From: Sulfuritalea sp.
GTDB taxonomy: Bacteria > Pseudomonadota > Gammaproteobacteria > Burkholderiales > Rhodocyclaceae
NCBI GenBank assembly: GCA_016708585.1
Contig: JADJFK010000001.1
Span: 96,070-160,069, forward strand
Length of the DNA: 64,000 bases
Reading direction: 5' to 3'
The notes beneath the pieces are model-generated. The model was not told where the DNA came from. It saw only the letters and a list, made by a program, of their open reading frames with translations, and did no database searches. This document shows, one piece after another, positions 16,624 to 24,749 of this stretch. Position 1 is the stretch's first letter. Each line of letters opens with the position of its first letter. The position numbers were made by a program, and so were the translations under genes.

Positions 16624-17457
16624 TCAATGCGCATGCCCGCCGCTGCCGAACACCACCACGGCGATGCCGGCGGCGAGCAGCAGGCCGTGCCAGCCGACCG
16701 ACTGCGTTTCGCGCTTGAGGCGCGGCATCAGGTCGGCGATGGCAATGTAGAGGAAGCTCGCGGCGGTGATGGTAATGATGTAGGGAATCCAGTCGCGGGC
16801 GTGGTCGAAGGCGAAGTAGCCGATGATGCCGCCGGCCACCGCGGTAAGGCTGGACACGCCGTTCCACAGCAGTGCCCGGCCGCGCTTCCAGCCGGCCGCC
16901 AGCAGGATGGCGAAGTCGCCGGCTTCCTGCGGCACTTCGTGGGCGATGATGGCCAGCGTGGTGCCCCAGCCCAGCGCAGGATCGGCGAGGAAGGCCGCCG
17001 CGATCAGCAGGCCGTCGGTGAAGTTGTGGAAGCCGTCGCCGACCAGGATCGACAGCGTCTCGCCCTGGCTGCCGGCGGCGCCGTGCAGGTGGTGGTGGCT
17101 GTGGGTGTGGTCGTCGCACTGCTGGCCGCCCTGGTGCATGTCGGATTCGCCGCTGGCATGGGCGTGGCGCCACAGCGCGTATTTTTCCAGGATGAAGAAG
17201 GCGAGGATGCCGCCCAGCAGCAGCGGAAACACCTCGCGCGGCGCGAGCCCGCTTTCCAGCGCCTCGGGCAGCAGGTGCAGCGTCGCCGTGGCCAGCAGCA
17301 GGCCGGTGGAGAAGCTCACCGTGAAGCCCAGCCACTTCTTCGGCAGGCCGAACATCACCAGCGCCGCCGCGGCGATGCTGAGCACGCCGCCGAGCAGGCA
17401 GGCGAGGACGATCTGGGTGAGGAGCGGCAGGTGCATCGCGGCGGATGGTGCGGGCAT
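16624..17457 (-). CDS. ZIP family zinc transporter
   Basis: A 277-residue inner membrane protein with eight predicted helices. The metal-pathway motifs are HNFTDGLLIAAAF (helix IV) and HEVPQEAGDFAIL (helix V), and a cytosolic loop is rich in His (DDHTHSHHHLHG). ZIP proteins bring Zn2+ into the cytosol. ATG 17457 is chosen; 17436 is possible, and an upstream ATG at 17538 lies beyond the operator and gives a non-family N-terminus. First gene of the left zinc operon. Confidence 0.92.
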   Translation of the reverse strand: MPAPSAAMHLPLLTQIVLACLLGGVLSIAAAALVMFGLPKKWLGFTVSFSTGLLLATATLHLLPEALESGLAPREVFPLLLGGILAFFILEKYALWRHAHASGESDMHQGGQQCDDHTHSHHHLHGAAGSQGETLSILVGDGFHNFTDGLLIAAAFLADPALGWGTTLAIIAHEVPQEAGDFAILLAAGWKRGRALLWNGVSSLTAVAGGIIGYFAFDHARDWIPYIITITAASFLYIAIADLMPRLKRETQSVGWHGLLLAAGIAVVVFGSGGHAH

Positions 17458-17482
17458 CGTGAAGCGGGAGGCGCCATTCAAG

Positions 17483-17531
17483 CACAGCAAGGCGACAAAT
17501 GCAACAGTGTTGCATTTGTCGCCTTGCTGTG
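17483..17531. promoter_or_regulatory. Perfect 49-bp palindrome, probable Zur operator
   Basis: Two 24-base arms (left arm begins CACAGCAAGGCGACAAATGC, right arm is its exact reverse complement) meet at a single central G at 17507. It lies between the divergent ZIP operon and zur. The inner 21 bases, AAATGCAACA-G-TGTTGCATTT, resemble known Zur boxes (AAATGTTATA...TATAACATTT type). It probably lets Zur control both operons and itself. Confidence 0.8.
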
Positions 17532-17544
17532 GTTTCATCCGTAC

Positions 17545-18003
17545 ATGGCCAGCGCAAGCATTCCGTCAACCCCCGCCGATCTCCTGCGTGCCGCCGGCAT
17601 CAAGGTGACCCGGGGCCGGGTGCGCGTACTGCAGGCGCTGCACGATGCCCGCCAGCCGCTGTGCCACGCCGAGATGGAGGCACAGCTCGGCACTGACGGC
17701 GAAATCGCCATGGATCGCGTCACGCTGTATCGCATCCTCGATTCGCTGGTGGCCTGCGGCCTGGCGCTGAAGGCGGTGGATACGCGCGGCGTGTTCCGTT
17801 TCTCCGCCGCCGGGGCGCAGCGCCGCCATGCCGATCACATCCATTTCCGCTGCACCGGCTGCGGCGGGGTGTTCTGCCTCAAGGCCGAGCCGCCGCCGCC
17901 GCCGAAACTGCCGCGCGGCTTCCGCCTGAACGAGGTCGCCTATGACGTGCGCGGCCTGTGCGCCGGCTGTTCGCCGCACGCGGCGGGCGCCGCGCGCGCC
18001 TGA
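17545..18003 (+). CDS. zur: Fur-family zinc uptake regulator Zur
   Basis: A 152-residue Fur-family repressor with a winged helix (GIKVTRGRVRVLQALHDA, MDRVTLYRILDSLVACGLA), then the dimerisation domain with HADHIHFRCTGCGGVFCL and a second CXXC (LCAGC) for the structural zinc. Assignment to Zur and not Fur rests on the neighbours, which are all zinc-transport genes, and on the Zur-like operator 13 bases upstream. Start ATG 17545 has no clear Shine-Dalgarno. Confidence 0.9.
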   Translation: MASASIPSTPADLLRAAGIKVTRGRVRVLQALHDARQPLCHAEMEAQLGTDGEIAMDRVTLYRILDSLVACGLALKAVDTRGVFRFSAAGAQRRHADHIHFRCTGCGGVFCLKAEPPPPPKLPRGFRLNEVAYDVRGLCAGCSPHAAGAARA

Positions 18004-18030
18004 TCCGGCGCGCCATCCGGTTTCGACGCG

Positions 18031-18366
18031 ATGCGCACCCTGAGGCATTTCCTGCTGGTTCTGCTGCTGCTGGCGACGCAGCAGGCCGGGCTCCTGCATC
18101 TCCATGCCGAGGCCGGTGATCCGGCCGCGCATGGGCTGGCGGTGGGCGGCGACGAAACGCCGGATGGGTCCGATGGGTCCGGCACGCCTGCCTGCGACGA
18201 CTGCATCGCCTTCGCCGGCGCCGTGCCGGCGCCGCCGGCGAGTTTGCATGCGTTCCCCGGCGGCACGTTGCGCCAGGTGCACGTGTCTGCCGCCGTGTCG
18301 CCGGCGCCGACTTTTGCCTTTCCGGCGGCATATCGCAGCCGCGCCCCGCCCGTTCTTCCAATCTGA
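18031..18366 (+). CDS. Small exported protein with CDDC motif, in the zur operon
   Basis: A 111-residue protein with a signal-like N-terminus (FLLVLLLLATQQAG), an early HLHAEAGDPAAHG segment, an acidic Gly/Asp stretch and PACDDCIAFAG, which could hold a metal. It is similar in style to DUF2946 small metal-associated proteins, but I cannot assign it firmly. Near its end the dispersed repeat encodes AVSPAPTF (88-95). It lies 27 bases after zur and 78 before the porin gene, in the same direction. Confidence 0.65.
   Translation: MRTLRHFLLVLLLLATQQAGLLHLHAEAGDPAAHGLAVGGDETPDGSDGSGTPACDDCIAFAGAVPAPPASLHAFPGGTLRQVHVSAAVSPAPTFAFPAAYRSRAPPVLPI
18291..18315 (-). repeat. Dispersed 25-bp repeat, copy E
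   Basis: Reverse copy identical to the consensus at all 25 positions, inside the small gene at 18031-18366, read as AVSPAPTF. Confidence 0.8.
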
Positions 18367-18444
18367 CCATTGAATCCAGCCGGCCGCCGCCTTGTCGCGG
18401 CGGTCGTTGCCATTGTCATTGCCTTTGTCATTTTGGAGAAAGCC

Positions 18445-19866
18445 ATGAGAAGCACATCGCTGATCGTGCTGGCCGCCTGCGGCGCGCTGGCCAGCATCCC
18501 CGCGTCGGCCGCCGATGCCGACCTGAACGCCCTGCGCGAGGAAATCGCGCAGATGAAACAAGCCTACGAACAGCGCATCAAGGCGCTGGAATCCCGCCTG
18601 GAAAAAGCCGAGACCACGGTGGTCAAGGCCGAAGCCAGCGCCACCCAGGCGCAGGCCAGCGCCCGGCAGGCTGGCGCGCGCCCGGCACCGGCCAACGCCT
18701 TCAACCCGGAGATCTCGCTGATCCTGCAGGGCCGCTACAAGGACATGAAGGAGGTACCGGAGCGCACCATCACCGGCTTCTGGCCCGCCGCCGGCCACGA
18801 CCATGGCGGCGGTGCGGGCGAGGCCAACCAGCGCGGCTTCTCGCTCGATCACAGCGAGCTGGCTTTCGGCGCCAACATCGATCCGTGGTGGCGCGGTCAG
18901 CTGATGCTCGGCGTGAGGGACGACGAGGTCGAGGTCGAGGAGGCCTGGGTCCAGACCCTGGGCATCGGCCACGGCATCGGGCTCAAGGGCGGACGCGTCC
19001 GCTCCGGGATCGGCTACCTCAACGAACAGCATCCCCACGCCTGGGACTTTTCTGACGCGCCGCTGATGTACACGGTGATGTTCGGCGAGCACGCAAGCTA
19101 TGCCCAGGACGGCGTGCAGCTCAAGTGGGTGGCGCCGACCGAGACCTTCATCGAACTCGGCGCCGAGTTCGGGCGCGGCGCCGAGTTCCCGGGCACGGAC
19201 CGCAACAAGAACGGCAGCAACAACGGCGCGATCTTCGCGCACGTCGGCGGCGACCTTGATGCCAGCAACAACTGGCGTGCCGGGGTTTCCTACCTGCGCA
19301 CCAGGGCCAGGGACCGCGAGGCCCGTTTCGAGGATGTCGGCGGGCTGGAGGCGCAGGGCGTCTTCGACGGCGATTCGCGCACCTGGCTCGCCGACTTCGT
19401 CTGGAAATGGGCGCCGGAGGGCAACGCGAAGTATCAGAATTTCAAGCTGCAGGGCGAATGGTTCCAGCGCAAGGAAAAGGGCACGCTCGACTGCCTCGAC
19501 GAGGATGCGGTCGGCAACGCCTGCGATCCGCTTGCCGTCGGCGCCAGCGTCCTGAGCGACTACAAGACCCGCCAGTCCGGCTGGTACCTGCAGGGGGTCT
19601 ACCAGTTCACGCCGAACTGGCGCGCGGGAGTGCGCTACGACCGCCTCGACTCCGGTGATCGCGACTTCGGCATCAACGCCGCCAACCTCGTCGTCGACAG
19701 CTACCACCCGAGCCGCAGCAGCGTGATGGCGGACTACAGCTGGAGCGAATTCTCGCGCCTGCGCCTGCAGTATGCGCACGACAAGTCGATGCAGGGCATC
19801 ACCGACAACCAGGTGACCCTGCAATACATCATGAGCCTGGGCGCCCACGGCGCCCACAAGTTCTAG
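18445..19866 (+). CDS. Outer membrane porin-like protein, zinc locus
   Basis: A 473-residue protein with a signal peptide (to about residue 22, ASAAD), an N-terminal coiled coil (LNALREEIAQMKQAYEQRI and on to about residue 75), then a beta-barrel rich in alternating aromatic strands and ending in Phe (HGAHKF), the outer-membrane insertion signal. An HDHGGG stretch (about 115) is suited to metal binding. Similar proteins in zinc loci are annotated as zinc-regulated outer membrane proteins, so passive zinc entry is the likely role. TTGGAG precedes ATG 18445. Confidence 0.85.
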   Translation: MRSTSLIVLAACGALASIPASAADADLNALREEIAQMKQAYEQRIKALESRLEKAETTVVKAEASATQAQASARQAGARPAPANAFNPEISLILQGRYKDMKEVPERTITGFWPAAGHDHGGGAGEANQRGFSLDHSELAFGANIDPWWRGQLMLGVRDDEVEVEEAWVQTLGIGHGIGLKGGRVRSGIGYLNEQHPHAWDFSDAPLMYTVMFGEHASYAQDGVQLKWVAPTETFIELGAEFGRGAEFPGTDRNKNGSNNGAIFAHVGGDLDASNNWRAGVSYLRTRARDREARFEDVGGLEAQGVFDGDSRTWLADFVWKWAPEGNAKYQNFKLQGEWFQRKEKGTLDCLDEDAVGNACDPLAVGASVLSDYKTRQSGWYLQGVYQFTPNWRAGVRYDRLDSGDRDFGINAANLVVDSYHPSRSSVMADYSWSEFSRLRLQYAHDKSMQGITDNQVTLQYIMSLGAHGAHKF

Positions 19867-19878
19867 GAGTCCGCCGTC

Positions 19879-20772
19879 ATGAAACTTCTGTTGCTTGTTC
19901 TTCTCGCCATCGCCGCCATGCCGGCCGCGGCCGCGCTCAAGGTCTTCGCCACGGTGCCCGAATGGGGCGCCCTGGCGCGGGAAATCGGCGGCGACCGGGT
20001 GCAGGTGTTCACCGCCACCACGGCCTTGCAGGATGCGCATCACGTCGACGCGCGGCCCTCGCTGATCGCGCGGGCGCGCAGCGCCGACCTGCTGATCGCC
20101 ACCGGTGCCGATCTGGAGGTCGGCTGGCTGCCGGTGGTGCAGCGCGAATCCGGCAATCCGCGCATCCAGTCCGGCCAGCCCGGATACTTCGAGGCGGCAC
20201 AGCATGTGCGGCTGCTCGATGTGCCCGCGCGCCTCGATCGTGCCGACGGCGACGTGCATGCCGCCGGCAATCCGCATATCCAGACCGATCCGCGCAACGT
20301 CCTGGCGGTGGGCGAGGGGCTCGCGGCGCGCATGGCGCAGCTTGATCCGGCGAATGCCGCGGCCTATCGCAGCGGCCATGCCGCCTTCGCCGAGCGCTGG
20401 CGAACGCAGATCAAGCGCTGGGAAGCGCAGGCGGCGCCGCTCAAGGGCGTGGCCGTGGTTTCGCAGCACAAGGCCTGGCCCTATCTCTACGACTGGCTGG
20501 GCATGCGCGAGGTGGCCGCGCTGGAGCCCAAGCCCGGCGTCGAGCCCTCGCTGGCCCATCTGGCCCTGGTGCGCGACCAGGCGGCGACCAGCCGCCCGCG
20601 CATGGTGATCCGTGCCGCCTACAACTCGGCGCGACCCGCGGAATGGTTCGCGAAGGAGGCCAAGGTGCCGGCCGTGGTGCTCCCGTTCACGGTCGGCGCG
20701 CCGGAGGCGGCCGATCTGACGGCGCTGTTCGACACCACGGTGCAGCGCCTGCTCAAGGGCTTGGGGACATGA
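19879..20772 (+). CDS. znuA: Metal ABC transporter substrate-binding protein (ZnuA/TroA-like)
   Basis: A 297-residue cluster A-I binding protein with a signal peptide. Likely metal ligands are the His pair in LQDAHHVDARPSL, the His in GNPHIQTDP and the His in VVSQHKAWPYL. The usual His-rich flexible loop of ZnuA is almost absent, so affinity or specificity may differ. GGAG precedes ATG 19879. It overlaps the permease gene by ATGA. Zinc as substrate is inferred from zur and the ZIP operon. Confidence 0.88.
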   Translation: MKLLLLVLLAIAAMPAAAALKVFATVPEWGALAREIGGDRVQVFTATTALQDAHHVDARPSLIARARSADLLIATGADLEVGWLPVVQRESGNPRIQSGQPGYFEAAQHVRLLDVPARLDRADGDVHAAGNPHIQTDPRNVLAVGEGLAARMAQLDPANAAAYRSGHAAFAERWRTQIKRWEAQAAPLKGVAVVSQHKAWPYLYDWLGMREVAALEPKPGVEPSLAHLALVRDQAATSRPRMVIRAAYNSARPAEWFAKEAKVPAVVLPFTVGAPEAADLTALFDTTVQRLLKGLGT

Positions 20773-21551
20773 ATCTTGCGGCGACTGATCCAGGCCTGCT
20801 GGCGGCGCCGTTCGCCGCCGGACTGGTGGTGCTGGCGACCCATGTGCCGCTGGGCATCACCGTGCTCCGGCGCGGCATCATCTTCATCGATCTTGCCGTG
20901 GCGCAAGTGGCCGCGCTGGGTGTCATCGTCGCCGGACTCGCGCATCTCGACGAGTGGTGGGGCGGCTTCGGCACCCAGCTTGCGGCGGGAATCGCCGCCC
21001 TGGGCGCGGCGGCGCTGCTGACATTCTGCGAGCGCCGCTGGCCGGAGATCCAGGAGGCGCTGATCGGTCTGCTGTTCGTCTTCGCCGCCGCCGCCGGCAT
21101 CCTCCTGCTGGCCGGCAACCCGCACGGCGGCGAGCATCTGCGCGACCTCCTGGCCGGCCAGATCCTGTGGACGGGCTGGGGCCAGATCGGCATCGTCGCC
21201 GCGCTGTCCGCCGCCGTGCTGGCGGGCCGGGCGTGGCTCGCGCGTCGCGGCGGCGGCGAAGGCCTGGCGTTCTACGCGCTGTTTGCCGTCGCCGTCACCG
21301 CCTCGGTACAACTGGTGGGCGTGCTGCTGGTGTTTGCCAGCCTGATCGCGCCGGCGGTGGCGACGCGCGCGTTCGGCGGCTGGCGGCAAGTCGTGGTGGC
21401 GTATCTGGCGGGAGCGGCGGGCTATGCCGCGGGCCTGGCGTTCTCCCTGTGCGTCGATCTTCCCGCCGGAGCGACCGTCGTCTGCTGCCTGTGCTTGCTG
21501 GCCCTGTCCGGGCTGGCCTTTTTCAGGCGGGAGGCCGGCGAGTTATACTGA
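20769..21551 (+). CDS. znuB: Metal ABC transporter permease (ZnuB-like)
   Basis: A 260-residue inner membrane protein of the ABC-3 family with about eight helices. It includes the typical start FAAGLVVLATHVPLGITVLRRG, IDLAVAQVAALGV and the late VTASVQLVGVLLVFASLIAPA. It is coupled to znuA through ATGA. No znuC-type ATPase gene follows, so the ATPase must be encoded elsewhere or be borrowed. Confidence 0.9.
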   Translation: MNLAATDPGLLAAPFAAGLVVLATHVPLGITVLRRGIIFIDLAVAQVAALGVIVAGLAHLDEWWGGFGTQLAAGIAALGAAALLTFCERRWPEIQEALIGLLFVFAAAAGILLLAGNPHGGEHLRDLLAGQILWTGWGQIGIVAALSAAVLAGRAWLARRGGGEGLAFYALFAVAVTASVQLVGVLLVFASLIAPAVATRAFGGWRQVVVAYLAGAAGYAAGLAFSLCVDLPAGATVVCCLCLLALSGLAFFRREAGELY

Positions 21552-21596
21552 TCGAACTCCAATAAGGGCGGTTCCCCCAATTACTGCTTCAGTCCA

Positions 21597-22727
21597 GTGG
21601 CAGACGAAGACGATCTGATGGACCTCGATTTCACGGTGCCCGGTGCGTTCGATACGGCACCGGAGGAGCCTGTTGCGCCTGAAATTGCCGTCGAACCCGA
21701 GCCGCCCCCATCGCCCCCGGCGCCGGTGCGCCCGCCGCTGCCGGCCGCTCTCCGGGAAGCCGCAACCCTTTACGCCGCCGGGCAGGAACTGGACGCCATG
21801 CGCCGCCTGGAGGCTGCGATCAAGAGCAATGAAGACCTCGGCGACGCCGCCGTGCGCGCCTGGGGCTGTCTGTTCGAACTGCTGCAGGCCCTTGGCCGCC
21901 GTCCGGCCTTCGATGCGCTGGCGCTGAACTTTGCGCGCCGTTTCGAGAAATCGCCGCCGACCTGGAGTCCGGTGGTCGATGGTCCGCATGTGGCGAGCGA
22001 GAGCAGCGGCGGACGGGCCCATGTTTCGCTCTCCGGCGTGCTCGATGCCGGCATCGGCGAAGTCCTCAAGCAGGCCATGAAACTCGCGGCTACCAGCACG
22101 GTGGTGCGCATGGACCTGGCCAAGCTGGACGATGTCGACAACAACGGCGCGACGCTGCTGATGCGCGCCCTGGCCGCGCTCAAGCGCGCCAAGAAGGAAA
22201 CCGTGTTCGGCAGCCCCGATCACCTGGCGCAGATCCTGGCGGCGAAGCTGGTGCCGGGGGAGCGCAACCATGAATCGATGTGGCTGCTGCTGCTGGAACT
22301 GTATCAGCAGGCCTATCGGCAGGATGCCTTCGAGGAGGCCGCGGTGAACTACGCCGTGACCTTCGAGGTTTCGCCGCCGTCGTGGGAAGCGCTACCGCCG
22401 CGGGTTGCCGAGGCGACGCCGCAGGCTTCATCCGCCACGGCGGAAAAGACCGAGGGCTTCGTCCTGCGCGGGCAGATGCTGGGCGCCGACATCGCCCAGT
22501 TTGCGCCGCTGGAAACGGCGCTGGCGGGCAGCGAGGAATTCGACATCGACGCCCACAACCTGGTGCGCATCGACGGCACCAGCGCGAGGGCCCTGCTCGA
22601 GGTCCTGACACGGCTCCATGCCGCCGGCAAGAAGCTGCGGATCATCGGCTTGAGCACCCTCGTGGCCGCCTATCTGGAAGCGCTCGGCTTCGACGCCGTC
22701 GCGGTTTTGCGCGCCCGCGCCATCTGA
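21597..22727 (+). CDS. STAS domain-containing protein
   Basis: A 376-residue soluble protein with an acidic, Pro-rich N-terminus (EPEPPPSPPAPVRPPLP). A first STAS domain spans about 137-230 (GRAHVSLSGVLD, VVRMDLAKLDDVDNNGATLL) and a second about 280-375 (EFDIDAHNLVRIDGTSARAL). STAS domains act in anti-sigma antagonism or membrane-organisation complexes. A GTG at 21597 or an ATG at 21618 could be the start. A gene of this kind is found next to hslVU in several betaproteobacteria; the function is unknown. Confidence 0.85.
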   Translation: MADEDDLMDLDFTVPGAFDTAPEEPVAPEIAVEPEPPPSPPAPVRPPLPAALREAATLYAAGQELDAMRRLEAAIKSNEDLGDAAVRAWGCLFELLQALGRRPAFDALALNFARRFEKSPPTWSPVVDGPHVASESSGGRAHVSLSGVLDAGIGEVLKQAMKLAATSTVVRMDLAKLDDVDNNGATLLMRALAALKRAKKETVFGSPDHLAQILAAKLVPGERNHESMWLLLLELYQQAYRQDAFEEAAVNYAVTFEVSPPSWEALPPRVAEATPQASSATAEKTEGFVLRGQMLGADIAQFAPLETALAGSEEFDIDAHNLVRIDGTSARALLEVLTRLHAAGKKLRIIGLSTLVAAYLEALGFDAVAVLRARAI

Positions 22728-22753
22728 CCCGAAAAGCGGTCCGGCGGAAACCC

Positions 22754-23290
22754 ATGGAGCAATATCACGGCACCACCATCCTTTCCGTGCGGCGCGGCAA
22801 CAGCGTCGCCCTGGGCGGCGACGGCCAGGTGACGCTGGGCAACATCGTGGTCAAGGCCACCGCGCGCAAGGTGCGGCGGCTCTACAACGAGAAGATCCTG
22901 GCCGGCTTCGCCGGCGGCACGGCGGACGCCTTCACGCTGTTCGAGCGCTTCGAGGCCAAGCTGGAACAGCATCAGGGCAAGCTCATGCGCGCCGCCGTCG
23001 AACTGGCCAAGGACTGGCGCACCGACCGCATGTTGCGCCGCCTGGAAGCCATGCTCTCGGTCGCCGACCGCGAGCATTCGCTGATCATCACCGGCAACGG
23101 CGACGTGCTCGAACCGGAGTACGGCATCGTCGCCATCGGCAGCGGCGGCGCGTATGCGCAGTCCGCGGCGCGCGCGCTGCTGGAGAACACCGGTCTGACG
23201 CCCGCCGAGATCGTCAAGAAGTCGCTCGAAATCGCCGGCGACCTGTGCATCTACACCAATCAGAGCCATCTGATCGAAGTTCTCGAATGA
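22754..23290 (+). CDS. hslV: ATP-dependent protease subunit HslV
   Basis: A 178-residue proteasome-like peptidase. The mature protein should begin at Thr7 (TTILSVRRGNSV) after removal of six residues, with Thr7 as the nucleophile. Conserved blocks are ALGGDGQVTLGN, KVRRLYNEKILAGFAGGTAD and IGSGGAYAQSAARAL. It forms two stacked hexameric rings capped by HslU. The distance to hslU is 124 bases, larger than usual, because a GC-rich palindromic repeat occupies the gap. Confidence 0.97.
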   Translation: MEQYHGTTILSVRRGNSVALGGDGQVTLGNIVVKATARKVRRLYNEKILAGFAGGTADAFTLFERFEAKLEQHQGKLMRAAVELAKDWRTDRMLRRLEAMLSVADREHSLIITGNGDVLEPEYGIVAIGSGGAYAQSAARALLENTGLTPAEIVKKSLEIAGDLCIYTNQSHLIEVLE

Positions 23291-23332
23291 TCGAGAACTT
23301 CGATCGTGGCAATAAGGCCCGCCCCCTCCCAG

Positions 23333-23352
23333 CCTCCCCCTCACGGGGGAGG
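23333..23352. repeat. GC-rich palindromic repeat between hslV and hslU
   Basis: CCTCCCCC pairs with GGGGGAGG around a TCAC loop. The flanking bases continue the repeat type (GCCCGCCCCCTCCCAG before, GGTTTGCTCGCTGCGCTCGG after). It could form a strong hairpin in the hslVU message and affect HslV:HslU ratios. Confidence 0.65.
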
Positions 23353-23414
23353 TGACTGGTTTGCTCGCTGCGCTCGGTGTTGGAGGGCGCTCTTACTGAA
23401 AGTTCCGCACGTAA

Positions 23415-24749
23415 ATGACCCAAATGACTCCCGCGGAAATCGTTTCCGAACTCGACAAGAACATCGTCGGCCAGTCGCGCGCCAAGCGCGCGGTGGCCAT
23501 CGCCCTGCGCAACCGCTGGCGCCGCATGCAGGTCGCCGAGCCCCTGCGCACCGAGATCACGCCGAAGAACATCCTGATGATCGGCCCCACCGGCGTCGGC
23601 AAGACCGAGATCGCGCGGCGCCTGGCGCGCCTGGCCAACGCGCCCTTCATCAAGATCGAGGCGACCAAGTTCACCGAGGTCGGCTATGTCGGCCGCGACG
23701 TCGACACCATCATCCGCGACCTGATCGAGACGGCGATCAAGGATGCCCGGGAAAAGGCCATGCGCGTCGTGCGCGACCGCGCCATGGATGCCGCCGAGGA
23801 TCGCGTGCTCGACGTACTTTTGCCCCAGGCAAGAGTCGGCGCCGGCGACACGGCGGAAGACGGGTCCGGGTCCGGCGGTACGCGGCAGAAGTTCCGCAAG
23901 AAGCTGCGCGAAGGCGAACTGGACGACAAGGAAATCGAGATCGAAGTCGCCGCACCGCAGGCCAGCATGGAGATCTTCGCCCCGCCCGGCATGGAAGACC
24001 TCACCCAGCAGATCCAGGGCATGTTCCAGAACATCGGCGGCGGCAAGAAGCGGCAGCGCAAGATGAAGATCCGCGACGCGATGAAGTCGCTGGCCGATGA
24101 AGAGGCCGTGCGCCTGATCAACGACGAGGAGGTCAAGGCCGAGGCGCTGAAGAACGTCGAGCAGAACGGCATCGTCTTCCTCGACGAGATCGACAAGATC
24201 GCCTCGCGCTCCGAGGCGCACGGTGCCGAGGTCTCGCGCCAGGGCGTGCAGAGGGACCTGCTGCCGCTGGTGGAGGGCACCACGGTCAGCACCAAGTACG
24301 GCATGATCAAGACCGACCACATCCTGTTCATCGCCAGCGGCGCCTTCCACCTCGCCAAGCCCTCCGACCTGATTCCCGAATTGCAGGGTCGTTTCCCGAT
24401 CCGCGTCGAGCTCGATTCGTTGTCGGTGGACGACTTCGAGCGGATACTCACGCAGACCGACGCCTGCCTGACGCGGCAGTACCAGGCCCTGCTGGCGACC
24501 GAAGCGGTAACGCTGGAGTTCGCCGCCGACGGCATCAAGCGCCTGGCCGAGATCGCCTTCCAGGTGAACGAAAAGACCGAGAATATCGGCGCGCGCCGGC
24601 TTTACACCGTGATGGAAAAACTGCTCGAGGAGATCTCCTTCGACGCCGGCCGCCGCGGCGGTGAAAAGCTGCTGCTCGACGGCGCCTATGTCGATGCCAG
24701 GCTCGGCGAACTGGCGAAGAACGAAGACCTCTCGCGTTACGTGCTGTGA
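23415..24749 (+). CDS. hslU: ATP-dependent protease ATPase subunit HslU
   Basis: A 444-residue AAA+ unfoldase with Walker A GPTGVGKT (57-64), the pore motif GYVGRD, the I-domain, Walker B GIVFLDEIDK and the C-terminal tail EDLSRYVL that docks into HslV. In the variable I-domain loop, residues 140-147 read VGAGDTA and are encoded by a near-perfect copy of the dispersed repeat, replacing the poorly conserved stretch seen in homologues. ATG 23415 is used; ATG 23424 is a possible alternative. Confidence 0.97.
   Translation: MTQMTPAEIVSELDKNIVGQSRAKRAVAIALRNRWRRMQVAEPLRTEITPKNILMIGPTGVGKTEIARRLARLANAPFIKIEATKFTEVGYVGRDVDTIIRDLIETAIKDAREKAMRVVRDRAMDAAEDRVLDVLLPQARVGAGDTAEDGSGSGGTRQKFRKKLREGELDDKEIEIEVAAPQASMEIFAPPGMEDLTQQIQGMFQNIGGGKKRQRKMKIRDAMKSLADEEAVRLINDEEVKAEALKNVEQNGIVFLDEIDKIASRSEAHGAEVSRQGVQRDLLPLVEGTTVSTKYGMIKTDHILFIASGAFHLAKPSDLIPELQGRFPIRVELDSLSVDDFERILTQTDACLTRQYQALLATEAVTLEFAADGIKRLAEIAFQVNEKTENIGARRLYTVMEKLLEEISFDAGRRGGEKLLLDGAYVDARLGELAKNEDLSRYVL
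23831..23855 (+). repeat. Dispersed 25-bp repeat, copy F
   Basis: Forward copy, 24 of 25 bases, inside hslU, read as RVGAGDTA in the variable loop of the I-domain. Confidence 0.8.

Noticed and set aside
16624..17538. A longer ZIP protein starting at ATG 17538
   Set aside because: The added 27 residues would be translated from the 49-bp palindrome and do not resemble the family.
17566..20559. Long minus-strand open frame opposite zur, the porin and znuA
   Set aside because: It spans several real genes on the other strand and reads as low-complexity Arg/Ala/Gly/His sequence, typical of a shadow.
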